Below are positions 33,076 through 41,663 of a stretch of DNA of 64,000 nt, piece after piece. The stretch's first letter is position 1, and every line of letters starts with the position of its first letter. The position numbers and the translations under genes are program-made. The DNA comes from JAJDNH01 sp964552395. Its GTDB lineage: Bacteria; Acidobacteriota; Thermoanaerobaculia; Thermoanaerobaculales; Sulfomarinibacteraceae. The stretch is from NCBI GenBank assembly GCA_964552395.1, contig CAZKGM010000002.1, forward strand, positions 1 to 64,000, written 5' to 3'. The notes beneath the pieces were generated by a model that saw only the letters and a list, made by a program, of their open reading frames with translations, was not told the origin of the DNA and did no database searches.

Positions 33076-34808
33076 GACGGGTCCTCCTCGTTCTTCTGCG
33101 TCACCGTTTCCGGAGACGGCTCCTGCACCGGCTTCGATGCGGTCTTGTCGCCGCGGAAGTCGACGAACTGGAGCCAGCGGACGTTCTTCCAGTAATCGTG
33201 CGGGATCTCGGGCTGCCCCGGATCGACAATGGCGACGTGCTCGTCGTCGAGGAGCATGCCGGTGGCGTAGCGGTAACCGACCAGCGCCCTGCGGTAGGCG
33301 ACCTCGGCCTGCAGGGCCGTCAGCTTCGCGCCGGCGAGGTCATCCTGGATCTGGAGCACCTGGTAATTGGTCGAGAGGCCGTTGTTGTACTTGGTCTGCT
33401 CGGCCTCGAGGTTGCGCTGTGCGGCGGCCTGGGCGGCCTCGGCGGCGTCGATGTTGGCGGCGCCGTCCTCGAGCGCACGGACTGCTATGCGCACATCGCG
33501 GGTGATCTGCTGCTTGAGCGCGTTGAGCTGGACCTTCGCCTGATCGAGCTCGTAGCGGCGCTGGGCGAGCCTCGCCTTGGCATCGTTGTTGCCGAGCGGG
33601 ATTCCGAAGGTGATGCCGAGGCTCCAGTGGGGGAAGTCCTGCTTGCGGAGTTGGCGCAGCGCATCGTCGAGACCACCCGGCTGGGTCGAGATGACCTGTC
33701 CGGTCTCGGAATCCACGACCTTGAAGTTCCCGCCGAGGCCACCCCAGCCGTAGTTTGCCTGCAAGTCCAGGCGCGGCAGGACGGTGTTGCGCGCAACGCG
33801 CGTGTTGAGCGCGGCCAGCTCGATGCTGAGAAGCAGGCTGTGGACCTCGGGGCGCCTCTTCAGTGCCAGGTCGATCGAGTCGGCCAGCTTCGGGTGGATC
33901 CGCTTGGAGGTGAGCTCCTCGGCTGTCTTGATGTGGACGTCCCACTCGTCCGGCTGGTCGAAACCGAGCACCGCCTTCAGCGCGTCCTCGGCGTTCGCGG
34001 CCGCGTTGCCGGCGGTGATCAGCTCCTGACGGCGCGCTGCGACGGTTGCCTCCGACTGCACGGTATCGATCGGCGCCGCGGTGCCAACCTTGACCCGCTC
34101 CTGGGTCTCGCGGAGGAGCCGCTGGGCCAGCTCCAGTGACTGCTGACGGACCTCGACCGCCTTGCGCGTCGCGACCAGGTCCCAGTACGCGTTCTCAACC
34201 GTCTGCAGCGTGCTGATCACCTTGATGGCGAACGACGCCGCCGTCTGGTCGCGGGAGTTGCGGGCAACGACGATGGCTGAGCGGTTGACCAAGGTACCGA
34301 ACCCCTGCAGCAGCGGCTGCCGCAACGACACGGTGAGGTCGGTGTTCCAGCGGGGGTTGAGGAAGAAGAACGTGGAGTTTGTCTCGCTCCGCGTGGTCGA
34401 GGAGTCGACGGAGAGGTTGGTGCCGGTTGGGAGCACGGTCGCGAGCCCGAGATCGAACTTGGCATCGCGGCCTACGTTGACATCGGCGCCGGCAAGCTGG
34501 GTGGCTGCGGGCGCCTTGCTCCAGTCGCCGCTGACGCCAAGGCTGAGCTGGGGGTCGAAGGTGCCGGTAGCGCCGGCGATCGAGGCGTCGGCCTTGGCAA
34601 CGTCGTAACGGCCGACCTGAAGGTCGAGGTTGCGCGACAGAGCAAGCTCGTACGCTTCGGGCAGCGTCAGTGCCAGGGTTCCTTCGGTCGTCGACGGCGC
34701 CGGAGCGACCTCACCGGGCAGAGCGGGGGTCGTGAGCTGCTGTGCCGAGAGTGGTTGTCCAAGAGTGGCGGCCAGGGCGAAGATCGTTGCGAGGGCGTAG
34801 AATTTCAC
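33072..34808 (-). CDS. tolC: TolC family outer-membrane channel
   Basis: A 578-aa TolC-type protein: signal peptide (cleavage near PLSAQQ), then two homologous halves of long coiled helices with the family repeats (YELALSRNLDLQVGRYD; NTVLPRLDLQANYGWGG; QVLQIQDDLAGAKL). It should form the trimeric outer-membrane duct for the MacAB-like exporter encoded downstream. The C-terminal 60 residues after YRYATGMLL form an extension with Lys, Pro and Glu. The start is a GTG at 34808 with GAGGAGG 6 nt upstream. It is the first gene of the five-gene operon. Confidence 0.92.
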   Translation of the reverse strand: MKFYALATIFALAATLGQPLSAQQLTTPALPGEVAPAPSTTEGTLALTLPEAYELALSRNLDLQVGRYDVAKADASIAGATGTFDPQLSLGVSGDWSKAPAATQLAGADVNVGRDAKFDLGLATVLPTGTNLSVDSSTTRSETNSTFFFLNPRWNTDLTVSLRQPLLQGFGTLVNRSAIVVARNSRDQTAASFAIKVISTLQTVENAYWDLVATRKAVEVRQQSLELAQRLLRETQERVKVGTAAPIDTVQSEATVAARRQELITAGNAAANAEDALKAVLGFDQPDEWDVHIKTAEELTSKRIHPKLADSIDLALKRRPEVHSLLLSIELAALNTRVARNTVLPRLDLQANYGWGGLGGNFKVVDSETGQVISTQPGGLDDALRQLRKQDFPHWSLGITFGIPLGNNDAKARLAQRRYELDQAKVQLNALKQQITRDVRIAVRALEDGAANIDAAEAAQAAAQRNLEAEQTKYNNGLSTNYQVLQIQDDLAGAKLTALQAEVAYRRALVGYRYATGMLLDDEHVAIVDPGQPEIPHDYWKNVRWLQFVDFRGDKTASKPVQEPSPETVTQKNEEDPS

Positions 34809-34836
34809 GATTCCTCCTCATCTACCTGCTCGCCCG

Positions 34837-34865
34837 ATTTTACGCAGCCCGCGCCGAAAAGTTCC
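34837..34865 (-). promoter_or_regulatory. Possible stress-sigma-like promoter of the tolC-macAB operon
   Basis: On the minus strand GGAACTT (34859-34865) and TAAAAT (34837-34842) with a 16-bp spacer, about 30 nt before the tolC GTG. GGAACTT resembles the -35 of sigma-E/ECF promoters; the -10 is not the classical TCNGA. Tentative. Confidence 0.35.
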
Positions 34866-35045
34866 TACGCTTCACGAAACTTTACGGGCGTAGCGGTCTC
34901 AAGTGCGCTACAAAGAACGAGAAAGTTGTGGTTTCCCGGACCTGGCGGCAGTCCCGTCGTTGCAAGTCGAGATTCCTGTCAGTGTCCGGGCGCGCCGCGC
35001 CGAGCAGCTCCGGTCCTTCGTATCGGCCGGTTGTCCGGTCTCTTC

Positions 35046-36377
35046 TCAGGTTCCCTCCTCCCAGGACGCAAGGTACGCCTCCTGCTCAGCGGTCAGCTCA
35101 TCGATCGCGACGTCCATGGTCTCCAGCTTGAGACGAGCGATGGTGCGGTCGATCTCGGCCGGAACTCTATGCACCCGGGTCTCCAACTGTGTCCCGTGCC
35201 GCCGCATGTGCTCGGCGGCCAGGGCCTGGTTCGCGAACGACATGTCCATGACGGCTGCCGGATGACCTTCGGCGGCGGAGAGGTTGACGAGACGTCCTTC
35301 AGCCAGCAGGTACACAACGTGGCCGTCCGGGAACTTGTAGCCCTCGACGAACGGCCGCACGTGCCAGTGTTCCGAGGCCTCACTCCGGAGCCCCTCGACA
35401 TCGATTTCGACATCGAAGTGGCCCGAGTTGCAGACAATGGCCCCGTCCTTCATTGCCGCCAGGTGCTCGACGGCGATGACATGCTTGTCGCCCGTCACGG
35501 TCACGAACAGGTCGCCTCGGCGGGCCGCCTCGGCCATTGGCAAGACCATGTAGCCGTCCATGACGGCCTCCAGGGCGCGTACAGGATCGACCTCGGTGAC
35601 AACGACATGGGCGCCGTGACCGTGGGCACGCATGGCGACCCCGCGTCCGCACCAGCCGTAGCCGGCAACCACTACCGTGCTGCCGGCGAGGAGGATGTTG
35701 GTCGCCCGGAGAATCCCGTCTATGGTGGACTGGCCGGTGCCGTAACGGTTGTCGAACAGGTGCTTGGTGTCCGCGTCGTTGACCGCGATGACCGGAAACT
35801 GCAGCACCTCGTCACGCTCCATGGCGCGCAGGCGGATAACGCCCGTCGTCGTCTCCTCCGTCGAGCCCTTGACTCCCGCCAGCAAGCGCGCACAGCCTTC
35901 TTTGCCGAGTTCCTCGGCCAGGGCCCGCACCTGCGGGTTGACCTGATCCAACCTCCCGAGACCAACAAAGATCAGGGACGAGACGAGGTCAGCACCGTCA
36001 TCCATGGTCAGCGTTGGTTCCATCTCGAGACAGGAGCGTAGGTGGGAGTAATAGGTGTCGGTGTCCTCGCCCTTGATTGCAAAGACCGGGATGCCGAACT
36101 CGCTGACCAGGGCCGCGGCAACATCATCCTGAGTCGAGAGTGGGTTGGAGGCGCACAGGCGCACCTCCGCTCCGCCGGCCGCCAACGTGCGGGCAAGGTT
36201 GGCGGTCTCGGTAGTGACGTGGAGGCAGCCAGCGATTCGCTCGCCGGCCAGCGGTCGCTCCGTTTCGAAGCGCTGGCGGATGGAGCGCAGCACTGGCATA
36301 TGCCGGTCGGCCCACAGGATCCGCTGCAGGCCGGCCGGCGCCAGGCCGAGATCCCTCACATGATGTGGTACTTCCAT
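35046..36377 (-). CDS. ahcY: S-adenosylhomocysteinase
   Basis: A 443-aa SAH hydrolase that splits S-adenosylhomocysteine into adenosine and homocysteine, keeping methylation reactions running. Substrate motifs ASNPLSTQDDVAAAL and the NAD-binding VVAGYGWCGRGVAMRAHGHG are present; HWHVRPFVEGY and the C-terminal end (EQEAYLASWEEGT) follow. It lacks the 40-residue insertion of eukaryotic-type enzymes, so it is the shorter archaeal/thermophile-like form. The ATG at 36377 has AGGAGG 6 nt upstream; a longer upstream frame overlaps the divergent glcD gene. Confidence 0.95.
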   Translation of the reverse strand: MEVPHHVRDLGLAPAGLQRILWADRHMPVLRSIRQRFETERPLAGERIAGCLHVTTETANLARTLAAGGAEVRLCASNPLSTQDDVAAALVSEFGIPVFAIKGEDTDTYYSHLRSCLEMEPTLTMDDGADLVSSLIFVGLGRLDQVNPQVRALAEELGKEGCARLLAGVKGSTEETTTGVIRLRAMERDEVLQFPVIAVNDADTKHLFDNRYGTGQSTIDGILRATNILLAGSTVVVAGYGWCGRGVAMRAHGHGAHVVVTEVDPVRALEAVMDGYMVLPMAEAARRGDLFVTVTGDKHVIAVEHLAAMKDGAIVCNSGHFDVEIDVEGLRSEASEHWHVRPFVEGYKFPDGHVVYLLAEGRLVNLSAAEGHPAAVMDMSFANQALAAEHMRRHGTQLETRVHRVPAEIDRTIARLKLETMDVAIDELTAEQEAYLASWEEGT

Positions 36378-36447
36378 GATCAACCTCCTGCGGTTCCCCG
36401 GACCGGCAGATGCTAACGCGGAATCGCCGCCTGCACAACGTTCCCGG

Positions 36448-36453
36448 TAGAAT
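36448..36453 (+). promoter_or_regulatory. Leaderless -10 element of glcD
   Basis: TAGAAT ending exactly 6 nt before the ATG at 36460, with only CGCCCC between. No ribosome-binding site. Confidence 0.55.
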
Positions 36454-36459
36454 CGCCCC

Positions 36460-37890
36460 ATGGCTATTGATGCCGATTTGCTCGTCGAGCTTCGCCAAGT
36501 CCTCACTGCGGACGAGATCATCGTCGATGGAGATACCCTGACCAGGTACGGACGAGACGAGACCGAGGACCTCTGCTTCCCGCCACAGATCGTTGTGCGG
36601 CCACGGCGCGGTGAAGATGTGGCCACGATCCTGGGGCTCGCATACCAGCGCGGCGTGCCGGTAACGCCGCGCGGCGGCGGCACCGGCCTGTCCGGAGGCG
36701 CCCTCCCGGTACAGGGTGGGGTGGTCCTGTCCCTGGACCGGCTCGACCGGATCCTCGAGATCGATGAGGAGAACCTGGTTGTGGTTGTCGAGCCCGGGGT
36801 CGTGACCCAGACCCTGCAGGAGGAGGTGGAGCGACGCGGCTTGTACTACCCGCCCGACCCGGCCTCGCGTGGCTCGTGCACCATCGGCGGCAACCTGGCT
36901 GAGAACGCAGGCGGCCCCCGCGCCGTAAAATACGGCGTTACCTCCGATTATCTGATGGGTTTGCGGGTCGTTCTGGCCGATGGGACCCCGATCCGAGTCG
37001 GCGGACGCTGCCGCAAGGACGTGGCCGGGTACGATCTGAAGCGGTTGTTGGTGGGCTCGGAAGGGACGCTCGGGGTCGTCACCGAGGCTACCCTGCGCCT
37101 GATCCCGTTGCCCGAGCACAGGGCGCTCTTCCTGGCAGGATTTGCGACGCTCCAGGGCGGTCTCGACGGCGTTCTCGCAGTGCTGCGGGAGATGACCCCG
37201 TCGGCGTGCGAGTTTCTGGAGAGAGCCGCCATCGAAGCCGCGGCCCGCCACCTGTCGCGCCCCGTGCCGTTGCCGGGAGCGGAGTCCTACGTCCTGATGG
37301 AGGTGGATGGCCTCTCGGAGGGGGATGTCGAGGCGCAGATGCTGGCTGCCGGGGAGATTCTAGATCGGACGGGCGCCGTCGAGGTTGTCGCGGCGGTGTC
37401 ATCGCGTGAGCAGGAGGAGCTGTGGGGACTCCGGCGCGCCGCCGGAGAAGCGGTCAAGGCTCTGTCTACGTACAAGGAGGAGGACTGCGCCGTTCCCCGT
37501 TCGCGAATCGTGGACCTGGTTCTCGGAGTGAAGGAGATCGCCGCCCGCCACGGCATCACGACGATCTGCTACGGCCATGCCGGTGACGGCAATATCCACG
37601 TCAACGTGCTGCGGATGAATGTCGACGAAGAGACCTGGAGCAAGAAGCTCCCACAGGCAATCGAGCAGATCTTCCGCCTCACGGTCTCACTCGAGGGGAG
37701 CATCACGGGCGAGCACGGAGTCGGCTTCACGCAGCGACGCTACCTGCCGATCCAGCTCGGCAGCGCAGAGCTCGACCTCCTGCGTCGGATCAAGGAGGCG
37801 TTCGATCCGCGGGGAAGCCTGAACCCAGGGAAGGTGCTGCCCGACCCTCGAGACGAGGGCAGAGGCGCCAAGCCGCGAAGAACGCGATGA
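36460..37890 (+). CDS. glcD: Glycolate/lactate oxidase-type FAD-linked subunit (GlcD-like)
   Basis: A 476-aa flavoprotein of the FAD-binding type 4/GlcD family. The PP-type FAD loop is PRGGGTGLSGGALP (about residue 69), followed by GSCTIGGNLAENAGGPRAVKYG (cited in part) and the second FAD contact GSEGTLGVVTEATL. The cap and C-terminal region have CYGHAGDGNIHVNV and GEHGVGFTQRRYL, typical of 2-hydroxyacid dehydrogenases that oxidise glycolate or D-lactate. No glcE or glcF genes follow, so the electron acceptor is unknown. The ATG is predicted to be leaderless. Confidence 0.88.
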   Translation: MAIDADLLVELRQVLTADEIIVDGDTLTRYGRDETEDLCFPPQIVVRPRRGEDVATILGLAYQRGVPVTPRGGGTGLSGGALPVQGGVVLSLDRLDRILEIDEENLVVVVEPGVVTQTLQEEVERRGLYYPPDPASRGSCTIGGNLAENAGGPRAVKYGVTSDYLMGLRVVLADGTPIRVGGRCRKDVAGYDLKRLLVGSEGTLGVVTEATLRLIPLPEHRALFLAGFATLQGGLDGVLAVLREMTPSACEFLERAAIEAAARHLSRPVPLPGAESYVLMEVDGLSEGDVEAQMLAAGEILDRTGAVEVVAAVSSREQEELWGLRRAAGEAVKALSTYKEEDCAVPRSRIVDLVLGVKEIAARHGITTICYGHAGDGNIHVNVLRMNVDEETWSKKLPQAIEQIFRLTVSLEGSITGEHGVGFTQRRYLPIQLGSAELDLLRRIKEAFDPRGSLNPGKVLPDPRDEGRGAKPRRTR

Positions 37891-38033
37891 TCTGAAAGGA
37901 CTGGCTGCCATAGTGGTTCACTATCGGACCAAACCTCAACTCGAGACACCGGCTGAGGAGAGCGCGTGTCAGCGACGCTGGAAACCCGGTTCCACCGCGC
38001 TTGGGCAGGATGGGGATGATCGCTGAGGGGTGA

Positions 38034-38039
38034 TAGAAT
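38034..38039 (+). promoter_or_regulatory. -10 element of carD
   Basis: TAGAAT 24 nt before the GTG start of carD; no convincing -35 at 17 bp. Confidence 0.4.
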
Positions 38040-38063
38040 AGGGGGTCGGGTTCAGGAGGGCAT

Positions 38064-38573
38064 GTGGAGTTCGAGGTCGGCGATAAGGTGGTTTACCCCA
38101 GCCAAGGCGTCTCGGTAATCGAGACCATCGCCGACGAGGTTCTGGCCGGCCAGCCCATGCGGTGCTACCACCTTCGCTTGCTGAGCACTCAGTCGAAGGT
38201 GATGGTCCCGGTCGACAATTGGGAGCGCGTGGGACTGAGGCCACTGGCGGAGAACGACGAGGTCCTGCGGGCGATGAAGCGCCTGAAGGGGCAAGACGCG
38301 AACCAGGAGCACGACTGGAAAGACCGCTACCGCGCCAACCTCGACCGCATCAAGACTGGCGACCTCGACGAGATTGTCGACGTCCTGCTCTGTCTGGCCG
38401 AGGTCGCGTCGCGCAAGACCCTTTCGTTTCGCGAGCGCAAGATGTACGACCATGCCCGGCAGCTCCTGGTCTTCGAGGTCGCCGAGGTGGAAGGCCGCGA
38501 GCCCGAGGAGGTGGACCGCGAGATCGAAGGCGTCCTCCGGCAGCGGGAAGATGAGGGCTTCGGCGAGGAGTAG
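38064..38573 (+). CDS. carD: CarD family transcriptional regulator
   Basis: A 169-aa CarD/CdnL protein that binds RNA polymerase beta and stabilises open complexes, especially at rRNA and stress promoters. Residues 1-60 are the Tudor-like RNA-polymerase-interacting domain (FEVGDKVVYPSQGVSVI); the helical C-terminal part contains WKDRYRANLDRIKTGDL and the KTLSFRERKMYDHARQLL block (cited in part) that contacts promoter DNA. The start is a GTG with AGGAGGG only 3 nt away, an unusually short spacing; an overlapping ATG two bases earlier is out of frame. Confidence 0.93.
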   Translation: MEFEVGDKVVYPSQGVSVIETIADEVLAGQPMRCYHLRLLSTQSKVMVPVDNWERVGLRPLAENDEVLRAMKRLKGQDANQEHDWKDRYRANLDRIKTGDLDEIVDVLLCLAEVASRKTLSFRERKMYDHARQLLVFEVAEVEGREPEEVDREIEGVLRQREDEGFGEE

Positions 38574-38660
38574 GGTCGCCCGCCGTCCCGAGCTGCCGAG
38601 CCTCGGCCCCAACCCGGGGAAGGTCGCTCCGCCTCGGCACAGCCCGCGCGGTACCCCTGA

Positions 38661-39878
38661 ATGAACGGCAAGCAGACTCCGTGGTACTGGAAGCTGCACT
38701 GGCAGGTCCTGATCGCGCTCGGGGTAGGGCTTGCGGTGGGTACATGGGCACCCGGGACAGCCGAGAGTCTGGGGTTTCTCGGCGATCTCTTCCTGCGGCT
38801 GCTCAAGATGGTGATTGTGCCGCTGATCTTCACATCGTTGGTCAACGGAATCACCAGCCTCGGTAATGCCCGCAGCGTCGGGCGGGTCGGTCTGCGGACA
38901 GTCATCTACTACCTGGTATCGACCTCCGCCGCCATCGTCGTCGGCCTCGGTCTGGTCAACCTCCTGCGACCGGGGATGGGTCTGCATCTCGGAACCGGGG
39001 TCCTGCCGGAAGGGCTCAACACCGGATCGCAGTCGCTCCCCGATTTCCTCCTGCGCTTGGTTCCCGACAACATCGTGGCGGCCATGGCGCGCGGGGATAT
39101 TCTCCCGGTCATTACCTTCGCGATCCTGTTCGGGCTCTTCCTCACCGGCCTCAACGACGAGCGAGGGCGTGCCGTACAAACGGTTGTGGACGGCGTGCTC
39201 GACGTGATCCAGCGACTGACCCTGGCGATCGTGCGACTGGCGCCGATCGGGATCTTCGCCCTGCTGGCCCGCGAGGTGGCACGCTCTGGCATCGACGTGA
39301 TCGTATCCCTCGGCCCGTACTTTCTCGTCGTCGGCCTCGGCCTCGTCATCCACGCAACGATTACGCTTCCGCTGCTGCTGCTGGTAGTCGCCCGCAGGAG
39401 CCCGCCGAAGTTCCTGCGTGCAGTGTTGCCTGCCCTTGCGACCGCCTTCTCCACCGCATCATCGTCGGCGACGTTGCCGTTGACGATGGAGTGTGCCGAG
39501 CACGAGGCAGGGTTGCCGCGGGGCGTGGTGAGCTTCGTGCTGCCGCTCGGCGCAACCGTGAACATGGATGGAACGGCTCTCTACGAGGCGGTCGCGGCGC
39601 TGACGATCGCCCAGATGTACGGTATCCATCTCGGCCTTACCCAGCAGCTCGTCGTGCTGCTGACGGCACTGCTGGCATCGATCGGGGCGGCCGGCATCCC
39701 GATGGCCGGACTGGTCATGCTGGTCGTCGTTCTGCAGGCGGTGGGGTTGCCGTTGGAGGGAATCTCGACGATCATAGCGGTCGATCGCGTCCTTGACATG
39801 ATGCGGACGGCTACCAACGTCTGGAGCGACCTCGTGGGAACGGCGGTCGTGTCACGGTTCGAAGGGAGCACAGCATGA
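38661..39878 (+). CDS. Dicarboxylate/amino acid:cation symporter
   Basis: A 405-aa transporter of the DAACS (GltP/DctA) family, importing C4-dicarboxylates or glutamate/aspartate with H+ or Na+. Family hallmarks are the opening LHWQVLIALGVGLAVG, MVIVPLIFTSLVNGI, the serine-rich reentrant loop FSTASSSATLPLTM (HP1) and NMDGTALYEAVAAL (TM7 cation site) with GAAGIPMAGLVML (HP2). Asn and Asp in the late VDRVLDMMRTATNVWSD helix are the substrate-binding type. The precise substrate is not assignable. The stop overlaps the next gene by 4 bp. Confidence 0.92.
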   Translation: MNGKQTPWYWKLHWQVLIALGVGLAVGTWAPGTAESLGFLGDLFLRLLKMVIVPLIFTSLVNGITSLGNARSVGRVGLRTVIYYLVSTSAAIVVGLGLVNLLRPGMGLHLGTGVLPEGLNTGSQSLPDFLLRLVPDNIVAAMARGDILPVITFAILFGLFLTGLNDERGRAVQTVVDGVLDVIQRLTLAIVRLAPIGIFALLAREVARSGIDVIVSLGPYFLVVGLGLVIHATITLPLLLLVVARRSPPKFLRAVLPALATAFSTASSSATLPLTMECAEHEAGLPRGVVSFVLPLGATVNMDGTALYEAVAALTIAQMYGIHLGLTQQLVVLLTALLASIGAAGIPMAGLVMLVVVLQAVGLPLEGISTIIAVDRVLDMMRTATNVWSDLVGTAVVSRFEGSTA

Positions 39879-40627
39879 AGCGTTCCGTGATCCTGGCGCT
39901 GTCGGTCGCGGTGGCGGCCTCGTGGACCGTGGCCGCCAGCTCGCTCGGTGACGTGTTTCGCGCCGAGCTCGAGGTACAGCGACGGCTCATGGTCTCTACG
40001 ATCAAGACGCTCGGCGATCATCAGGCTGACCTGCAGGAAGCCTGGACACGCACGGATCGCCTGACCGAGGACCTGCTGCGGGCGGAACAGGACGGGGAGA
40101 GCGCGGCGAGCTTGCGGTTGCGTGACCAAGACCTTCGGGAAGCTGAGGGCGAGCTGATCATGCACATCCTTGCGAGCCAGCGTCTCCGCAGTCAGATCAC
40201 CGAGATCCAGATGCGGATCGAGCAAATGCAAGAGATGCTCAAGCAGGTCGAGGGGGCCGGCAAGAACGAGAGCGATCCGTTGTCGGGGCGTTGGCACCTG
40301 GTGGTCGAGCCCGGCGGGCAGGAAGGCGATCTCGTCCTGAGCCTCAACGGAACGCTGCTCAGCGGCATCTACCATCTGTCGGGGGACTGGTACGGCTCAT
40401 TCCGCGGCACCTATGTGGCAGGCAAGGTCCGTCTCGAACGAGTCGACTCCCAGCTCGGGTTCGCTGCAGTGTTCTATGGGCAGTACTCTGGCGGTGACCG
40501 GCCGCGGTTGGAGGGAACCTGGGAGGGGACACACCTCGCGGCCGGTCAGGCTGCCGGCGGCAGCTGGCTGGCCACACGGCTGCCCGAACCCCAAGAAACA
40601 GGGTATCCTGAGCCTCCGAGTCCGTAG
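39875..40627 (+). CDS. Exported coiled-coil protein, unknown function
   Basis: A 250-aa protein I do not recognise. It has a signal peptide (cleavage near AAS-SL), a helical coiled-coil segment (residues about 28-130, rich in Leu, Gln, Glu and Arg), then a compact beta-rich domain of about 90 residues with Gly/Trp/Tyr repeats (SGRWHLVVEPGG, GIYHLSGDWYGSFRGTY, LEGTWEGTH). The C-terminus is Pro-rich. Its start overlaps the symporter stop by 4 bp, so it is co-translated. A periplasmic or envelope role is likely. Confidence 0.6.
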   Translation: MKRSVILALSVAVAASWTVAASSLGDVFRAELEVQRRLMVSTIKTLGDHQADLQEAWTRTDRLTEDLLRAEQDGESAASLRLRDQDLREAEGELIMHILASQRLRSQITEIQMRIEQMQEMLKQVEGAGKNESDPLSGRWHLVVEPGGQEGDLVLSLNGTLLSGIYHLSGDWYGSFRGTYVAGKVRLERVDSQLGFAAVFYGQYSGGDRPRLEGTWEGTHLAAGQAAGGSWLATRLPEPQETGYPEPPSP

Positions 40628-40670
40628 GGAAGCCCCGCGGGCGAACGTTCGGGGAGGAGGCTCGCAAGCG

Positions 40671-41297
40671 ATGTTGAAGAGTCCGATGTTCACTCTGGCG
40701 GTTGGGTTGATGGTTGGTTTGGCGCTGGGGTATGTGCTGGCGGAGAGGGAGTCAGTACCGCCGGTCTCGGCGATGCGTACGGCTGCCGGAAGCTCGGCGT
40801 CCTCGACGGAGGGTTTGCCTCCCGGGCACCCGCCGATCGACCAGACCGCATCCCAGAGTCCTCGCAACGACAGCGCCGAGCTGACGAGGCAGTCAGCGTC
40901 CCTGCGGGCGATGCTGCAGAAGAACCCGAAGGACGCGAAGGTGCTGGCGGCGCTCGGCAACCTCTACTACGATCACTCGCAGTGGCCAGAGGCCAAGGGC
41001 TGGTACGAGCAGACGTTGAAGGTTGCACCGGAGGACACCGACGTGCTGACCGACCTGGCCGTCGTCGAGCGCAATCTGGGTGCGCACGAGGACGCGCTGC
41101 AGACGCTAGATCGGGTGCTGAAGATCGACCCGAGCCACTGGCAGGCGCTATACAACAAGGCCATCATCCTCAACTTTGACCTTCACCGCCACGACGACGC
41201 AAAGGCTGCACTCGACAAGCTCGAGAGGATGCGGAAGGACCATCCGGAGATCCCCGACCTCGCCTCACTGAGGGCGGAGATTGCGGGGAAGGGTTAG
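40671..41297 (+). CDS. Membrane-anchored TPR protein
   Basis: A 208-aa protein with one N-terminal transmembrane segment (FTLAVGLMVGLALGYVLA), a linker of about 50 residues rich in Ser and Pro, and three tetratricopeptide repeats: AALGNLYYDHSQWPEAKGWY, TDLAVVERNLGAHEDALQTL and ALYNKAIILNFDLHRHDDAK. TPRs mediate protein-protein contacts; similar proteins occur beside cytochrome c biogenesis or envelope genes. GGGGAGGAGG precedes the ATG by 10 nt. An in-frame extension upstream lies inside the previous gene and is not used. Confidence 0.75.
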   Translation: MLKSPMFTLAVGLMVGLALGYVLAERESVPPVSAMRTAAGSSASSTEGLPPGHPPIDQTASQSPRNDSAELTRQSASLRAMLQKNPKDAKVLAALGNLYYDHSQWPEAKGWYEQTLKVAPEDTDVLTDLAVVERNLGAHEDALQTLDRVLKIDPSHWQALYNKAIILNFDLHRHDDAKAALDKLERMRKDHPEIPDLASLRAEIAGKG

Positions 41298-41351
41298 GAT
41301 GGTGGAGCGGTCCTCACCCGGGGCCTCCCGGGCGGGCCGCCGGCGGAGCGT

Positions 41352-41663
41352 ATGCGGCGATTCCTCTTCTTCGTCATTATTCTCTACGTCGTCTGGCGTG
41401 TTCTGAGCATCGTCGGACGGCGGATGGAGCGGAGTTCCCGTGGGGCGAGCAGGTTCAGCCGGTTCGATCACCGGGGGCCCGGCGGCGTTGGGAATGGTCG
41501 GCCGCAGGGCGAGAAGCTGGTCCCGTGCCAGCGCTGTGGAACGCTCCTCCCCGCGAGCCGGGCTCTGCCGGGGACCCGGGGCGCCTTCTACTGTTCCGAT
41601 GACTGCCGCGACCTGGCGATCGCAGAGGACGGGCGTGGAACCGCGAACGGCTCCGGGACGTAG
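41352..41663 (+). CDS. Small membrane-anchored zinc-knuckle protein
   Basis: A 103-aa protein with an N-terminal hydrophobic helix (FLFFVIILYVVWRVLSIV), a basic Arg/Ser linker and a C-terminal zinc-binding pattern, CQRCGTLLPAS...FYCSDDC (CxxC and CxxxC, about 19 residues apart). Such short anchored ribbons are common but uncharacterised. Its 3' end overlaps the start of the aldolase gene by 29 bp in another frame. No strong ribosome-binding site is seen (GGCGGAG), which lowers confidence. Confidence 0.55.
   Translation: MRRFLFFVIILYVVWRVLSIVGRRMERSSRGASRFSRFDHRGPGGVGNGRPQGEKLVPCQRCGTLLPASRALPGTRGAFYCSDDCRDLAIAEDGRGTANGSGT

Noticed and set aside
36378..36459. SAH riboswitch upstream of ahcY
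   Set aside because: Only 82 bp separate ahcY and glcD, and the conserved GC-rich core of SAH riboswitches is not seen.
37910..37924. ATAGTG-GTT-CACTAT inverted repeat after glcD, as terminator or operator
   Set aside because: Six weak base pairs, no T-tract and no promoter nearby; likely chance.
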